A stretch of DNA of 64,000 bases from Erythrobacter sp. AP23 (GTDB lineage: Bacteria; Pseudomonadota; Alphaproteobacteria; Sphingomonadales; Sphingomonadaceae), in NCBI RefSeq assembly GCF_001542855.1, contig NZ_LNBY01000018.1, positions 186,001 to 250,000 on the forward strand, given 5' to 3'. The notes beneath the pieces were generated by a model. It worked only from the letters and a program-made list of their open reading frames with translations, did not search any database and had not been told where the DNA came from. Each line of letters opens with the position of its first letter. Position 1 is the first letter of the stretch. The translations under genes were made by a program, and so were the position numbers. Below are positions 60,934-64,000 of this stretch, piece by piece.

Positions 60934-61682
60934 ACAAGCACCTCCTCCTTTTGCCCGTCGGCCTTGCCGTCACTCTCGGTGGCCTCGCTCTCGCCCAGAG
61001 CGCGCCCGAAGGCATCGACCTTGAAGCGATCCGCGAGCGTGCGGCCGAACACGCCGACGATGCGCAGGCGCTCAGCACCAATGTCCGCCAACGCGCCGAG
61101 GCGCTGACCGAGGACGCACAGGCTATCCAGGCGCAAGCGCAGGCCAATCGCGCAGCCTATGCGGACAGCATCAAGGCAACCGAGACCGACGCCGTCCTCG
61201 ACTTCGACGCCATGATCGCAGGGCAAGCCGCCGCAGAGAAGGCGTCGCTCGGGGGAACCCCGCGCTTCATTGCCTTTGCCAGCCTGTCGATGCCGCCCGA
61301 AGCGCTGAAAGCACTGGTCCACGACATGACCAGGGCGGGAGGCGTCACCGTGCTGCGCGGCTTCCCGCAAGGTAACAGCGAGGCATTCAAGAAGCGGCTC
61401 GCCGCCATCTGGAGCACCCGAGACGCGGCCGGTTCGCTCGGCATCGATCCAAGGCTGTTCCGCGCCTTCAACATCGAAGCTGCACCGAGCTTCATTATGC
61501 TGAGCACCGAGTTCAGTCCCTGCGACGGGTTCGATTGCACCAGCGAGGTGCCGCCGCACGACCGCATCGCCGGCAACATTAGCGTGGGCGAAGTCCTCGA
61601 GACCTTTGCCTCGGGCAAGGGTCCGGGCGCCGAACTTGCCCGCCTCCATCTGCGCCAGCTCTCCAGGGAGGAACGGCCATGA
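60930..61682 (+). CDS. trbC: TrbC, F-type
   Basis: This protein has 250 residues from ATG 60930 (ATGA overlap with traU). It has a signal peptide, a helical Gln/Ala-rich region and a thioredoxin-like TrbC_F-type domain (FIAFASLSMPPEALKALVHD, VTVLRGFPQGNSEAFKKRLA). The longer frame from 60138 is out-of-phase traU sequence. Confidence 0.85.
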   Translation: MNKHLLLLPVGLAVTLGGLALAQSAPEGIDLEAIRERAAEHADDAQALSTNVRQRAEALTEDAQAIQAQAQANRAAYADSIKATETDAVLDFDAMIAGQAAAEKASLGGTPRFIAFASLSMPPEALKALVHDMTRAGGVTVLRGFPQGNSEAFKKRLAAIWSTRDAAGSLGIDPRLFRAFNIEAAPSFIMLSTEFSPCDGFDCTSEVPPHDRIAGNISVGEVLETFASGKGPGAELARLHLRQLSREERP

Positions 61683-63412
61683 CCGCCAAAACCCTCGCCC
61701 ATCTCCTTGTGGCACTCGTCACCCTCACAAGCGCGGCTTCCATTCAGGCTCAGACCCGCGATGCGGCAAGGGCTGACGGGAAGTACTTTGCCACCGAGCT
61801 GCTGGGCGAAGCGCGCGAGGCAGCAACGACCAATCCCGACGCAGCACGCGTTCCCAATTTCGATCCGCAAGCGACGCGCGATCTGCAGGATCTTGCGCGC
61901 GATCCCGACCAGATCGAGACCCGCGCCCGCAGCGCCGCTACGACCAGCACGCCGATGCGGACGATCCGCGACAGCATGGCCAATCGCGCACGGTTCGAGC
62001 CGAACGAGATCGAGGACGTGATCGCGCGCAGCCTCGCCATCAACGAGACGCCGCTCGACTACACCAGCGGCATGGCAATTTCGGGCAGCCAGGGATCCTG
62101 CGTTCCGCTGCCGCCCGGTTCGGGCGCGGCGGGCACATATACCGCGACCTGCAATACGGGCACACGGATCGATCAGTCGGTTGGCCAATGCGCGGTACCA
62201 CTCGTCGTCAGGGTCAGCCAGCAACCGCAGTATCATTACCTTTGCAGCCCATTGGGCAGCTTCAACCTATCAGGTGAGCCGGACTGCGAAGAGTTTTCGG
62301 GCGCTCTTTGCCGGGTGACCGGGCACCGCGATGGTCCTTGCTTGCAGTGGGGTTGGTCCGGTGGTCGCAAGTGGTGCACCGAGCCGGGCGATCCGCTTAC
62401 CGAGCTGACCTGCGACGAACAGGTCGCAGGTCAGACGCCCTACCGCATTGCCAACGCTACCACCGTTACCACGACCCCGGACGAAAGCCAGTGCACAGGT
62501 TTTGCGGACAATAGCGATTGCACGCTGGACGCAGAGATCTGCACCGATACCGATCCGCAGACCCGCGTGGTCGATGGCGTCTCTGTCACAAAGCCCTGCT
62601 GGGAATGGCAGAGGAGCTACACCTGCATCGCGCGCGAAGCGGCGACCGATTGCTCCGACATCGAAAGCCAGGGCAGCTGTCGCTTTGTTCGCGAGGAATG
62701 CCTCACCGACGAAGACCCCTGCGAGACCTGGGAGCGCATCTACGAGTGCCCGCTTCCCGGGACCGACAGCTCCACCCAGTATGTCTGCGACGGCGATGTC
62801 TATTGCATCGACGGCAGCTGCGAGACGATCCAGCGCACCGCGAACGACGAGTTCAAGGATGCCGTCACCGCGCTCCATGCGATGGACGAGGCCCGCGGGC
62901 AGTTCGATCCCGAGACGCTGACGCTGTTCCGCGGCACGCGCAACACCTGCTCGTCCAAGGTCTTCGGCGTGCTCAACTGCTGCAAGGGCAAGGGTTTCCC
63001 GCTCATCCCCGGCATCAGCCTGCTGGTCGCGCTCGGCTGCAACCGCGAGGAAGTTCTGCTCCACGAACGCGATGCGCAGGGGCTGTGCGCCTACGTGGGG
63101 ACCTATTGTTCGGACAAGTTCCTCGGCGTCTGCCTGACCAAGAAGAAGGTCTACTGCTGCTTCGAGAGCAAGCTCTCGCGGATCCTGCAGGAACAGGGTC
63201 GCCGCCAGCTGCGCAAGCCCTGGGACAAGCCCAAGGAAGAGCAGTGCGAGGGGTTCACGCTCGACGAGTTCGCCCGGCTCGACCTCAGCCAGATGGATTT
63301 CAGCGAAGTCTATGCCGAGTTCACCGAGGCTGCACGGCTCCCCGACGAGCTCGAGACCAGCATCCTCATCCAGCAGAAAATCGAAGATTATTACGCAAGG
63401 AGTGGCCAATGA
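61679..63412 (+). CDS. traN: TraN, mating-pair stabilisation protein
   Basis: This 577-residue outer-membrane protein has a signal peptide and a very Cys-rich C-terminal two thirds (ECLTDEDPCETWERIYECPL, VFGVLNCCKGKGFPLIPG, YCCFESKLSRILQEQGRRQL). It stabilises contact with the recipient cell. The disulfide load explains the DsbC-like gene in the operon. It overlaps trbC and traF. Confidence 0.88.
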   Translation: MTAKTLAHLLVALVTLTSAASIQAQTRDAARADGKYFATELLGEAREAATTNPDAARVPNFDPQATRDLQDLARDPDQIETRARSAATTSTPMRTIRDSMANRARFEPNEIEDVIARSLAINETPLDYTSGMAISGSQGSCVPLPPGSGAAGTYTATCNTGTRIDQSVGQCAVPLVVRVSQQPQYHYLCSPLGSFNLSGEPDCEEFSGALCRVTGHRDGPCLQWGWSGGRKWCTEPGDPLTELTCDEQVAGQTPYRIANATTVTTTPDESQCTGFADNSDCTLDAEICTDTDPQTRVVDGVSVTKPCWEWQRSYTCIAREAATDCSDIESQGSCRFVREECLTDEDPCETWERIYECPLPGTDSSTQYVCDGDVYCIDGSCETIQRTANDEFKDAVTALHAMDEARGQFDPETLTLFRGTRNTCSSKVFGVLNCCKGKGFPLIPGISLLVALGCNREEVLLHERDAQGLCAYVGTYCSDKFLGVCLTKKKVYCCFESKLSRILQEQGRRQLRKPWDKPKEEQCEGFTLDEFARLDLSQMDFSEVYAEFTEAARLPDELETSILIQQKIEDYYARSGQ

Positions 63413-64000
63413 CGCGCCGCCAATCACTGCCGATGCTGGCCCTCCCAGCACTGGCCATGATTCTCGCTGCACTGCTCCCCGTTCGGGCAGCCGCCCAGGA
63501 AGCGCGCCAGGCAAAGCCAGCTGCTTCGGCAGACAGCCTCTACTGCGAGCAGCGCAGGCTCGGCTACTGGTTCTATTGCGTAAAGCCGGTGCCGGCAGAC
63601 GAGCCGCAGATGGCGCAGCCACCAGCCCAGGTGACCGCCACGCAGGAGCTGGACGCGGTCACGGGGGAACTGCGCGAACTCAAGGCGCGCGCGATCCTCT
63701 ATCCGACGCCGGAAAACGTCACCGCCTATATCCGCTTCCAGCGTGCCCAGCTCGACCGGGCTTCGCTGTTCTCCGATGTCTGGCAACGCGCGATTTGGCA
63801 GGATCCCGAGCTCGACTACACGCTCGAACGACCGGTCGGCGCACTCGCCAAGAAGCAATGGCAGGACGCGCGCGCTGCCGACCGCGACGCGGTGATGGCC
63901 AGGCTCTCCGAACGCTATGGACTGTTCTACTTCTTCGCCCAGACCTGCGGCGCCTGCGAAGTGATGAGCCCGATCGTGCGCTCGGTGGCGGACCGCTGGC
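63409..64000 (+). CDS. traF: TraF, F-type, 5' part
   Basis: The frame begins at ATG 63409 (ATGA with traN) and runs off the window end. About 197 residues are visible: a signal peptide, YCEQRRLGYWFYCVKPVPAD, and a thioredoxin-like domain with CGAC (FFAQTCGACEVMSPIVR). TraF is a periplasmic oxidoreductase-like pilus assembly protein. Confidence 0.85.
   Translation, partial: MTRRQSLPMLALPALAMILAALLPVRAAAQEARQAKPAASADSLYCEQRRLGYWFYCVKPVPADEPQMAQPPAQVTATQELDAVTGELRELKARAILYPTPENVTAYIRFQRAQLDRASLFSDVWQRAIWQDPELDYTLERPVGALAKKQWQDARAADRDAVMARLSERYGLFYFFAQTCGACEVMSPIVRSVADRW

Noticed and set aside
1..64000. CRISPR arrays, rRNA or tRNA genes
   Set aside because: No regularly spaced direct-repeat array and no rRNA- or tRNA-like folds were recognised by reading the sequence.

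Overview
This window reads as chromosome of a sphingomonad-type alphaproteobacterium. Supporting signs are high-GC coding, two large TonB-dependent receptors, many short-overlap operons of CoA-ester catabolism, an ECF sigma/FecR pair, an alphaproteobacterial-type direct-repeat LexA box and an F-type conjugation cluster behind an AlpA-like regulator. The taxon is inferred from gene content only.

Region A (1-11.8 kb, + strand) starts with the 3' end of an ECF sigma factor and a FecR anti-sigma factor. A tightly packed operon follows: a glyoxalase-fold protein, an enoyl-CoA hydratase, an acyl-CoA carboxylase beta subunit, a second hydratase, a biotin-carrying alpha subunit, an AtuA-type DUF1446 protein and a pair of acyl-CoA dehydrogenases. 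This set resembles the acyclic terpene (Atu) and leucine (Liu) routes, in which a branched enoyl-CoA is made, carboxylated and hydrated.

Region B (11.8-20.5 kb) holds an ABC-F ATPase, a stand-alone MlaD/MCE protein, a broken MarR gene and a complete EmrA-EmrB-outer-membrane efflux operon. An 844-bp stretch (13409-14252) has no convincing gene.

Region C (20.5-41.9 kb) is a catabolic island bracketed by two TonB receptors. A minus-strand run of ten genes encodes a flavin oxidoreductase, a Coq4-like protein, a thiolase-fold enzyme lacking a recognisable thiolase active-site signature, a DUF35 Zn-ribbon/OB-fold partner, an acyl-CoA dehydrogenase pair, an acyl-CoA synthetase, a Baeyer-Villiger monooxygenase and an alpha/beta hydrolase, with a FadR-type regulator at its head. 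A divergent plus-strand run encodes a P450, its putidaredoxin-like ferredoxin and a third dehydrogenase pair. Together they could take up a hydrophobic terpenoid- or steroid-like compound, hydroxylate it, activate it to a CoA ester, dehydrogenate and cleave the side chain by retro-aldol chemistry, and open a ketone through an ester or lactone. The substrate is not known.

Region D (41.9-49.6 kb) is a scarred accessory zone. It has two nested IS3-family remnants, a hydrolase/thioesterase operon with a perfect palindromic operator beside a frameshifted marR, a second marR joined to an ABC1/UbiB kinase gene, and an intact IS3-family element (46885-48164) with a canonical slippery heptamer that cuts off a small gene. 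Two further broken genes follow. A 151-bp inverted copy of the IS end lies 4.7 kb away.

Region E (49.6-64 kb) is a mobile-element backbone. It has two small regulators, a direct-repeat SOS box, and an F-type type IV secretion operon (traA-L-E-K-B, a DsbC-like gene, traV-C, a small membrane protein, trbI, an S26 peptidase, traW-U, trbC, traN, and traF running off the end). No relaxase, coupling protein, integrase or att site is in view, so whether it is an integrative element or a plasmid cannot be decided here.
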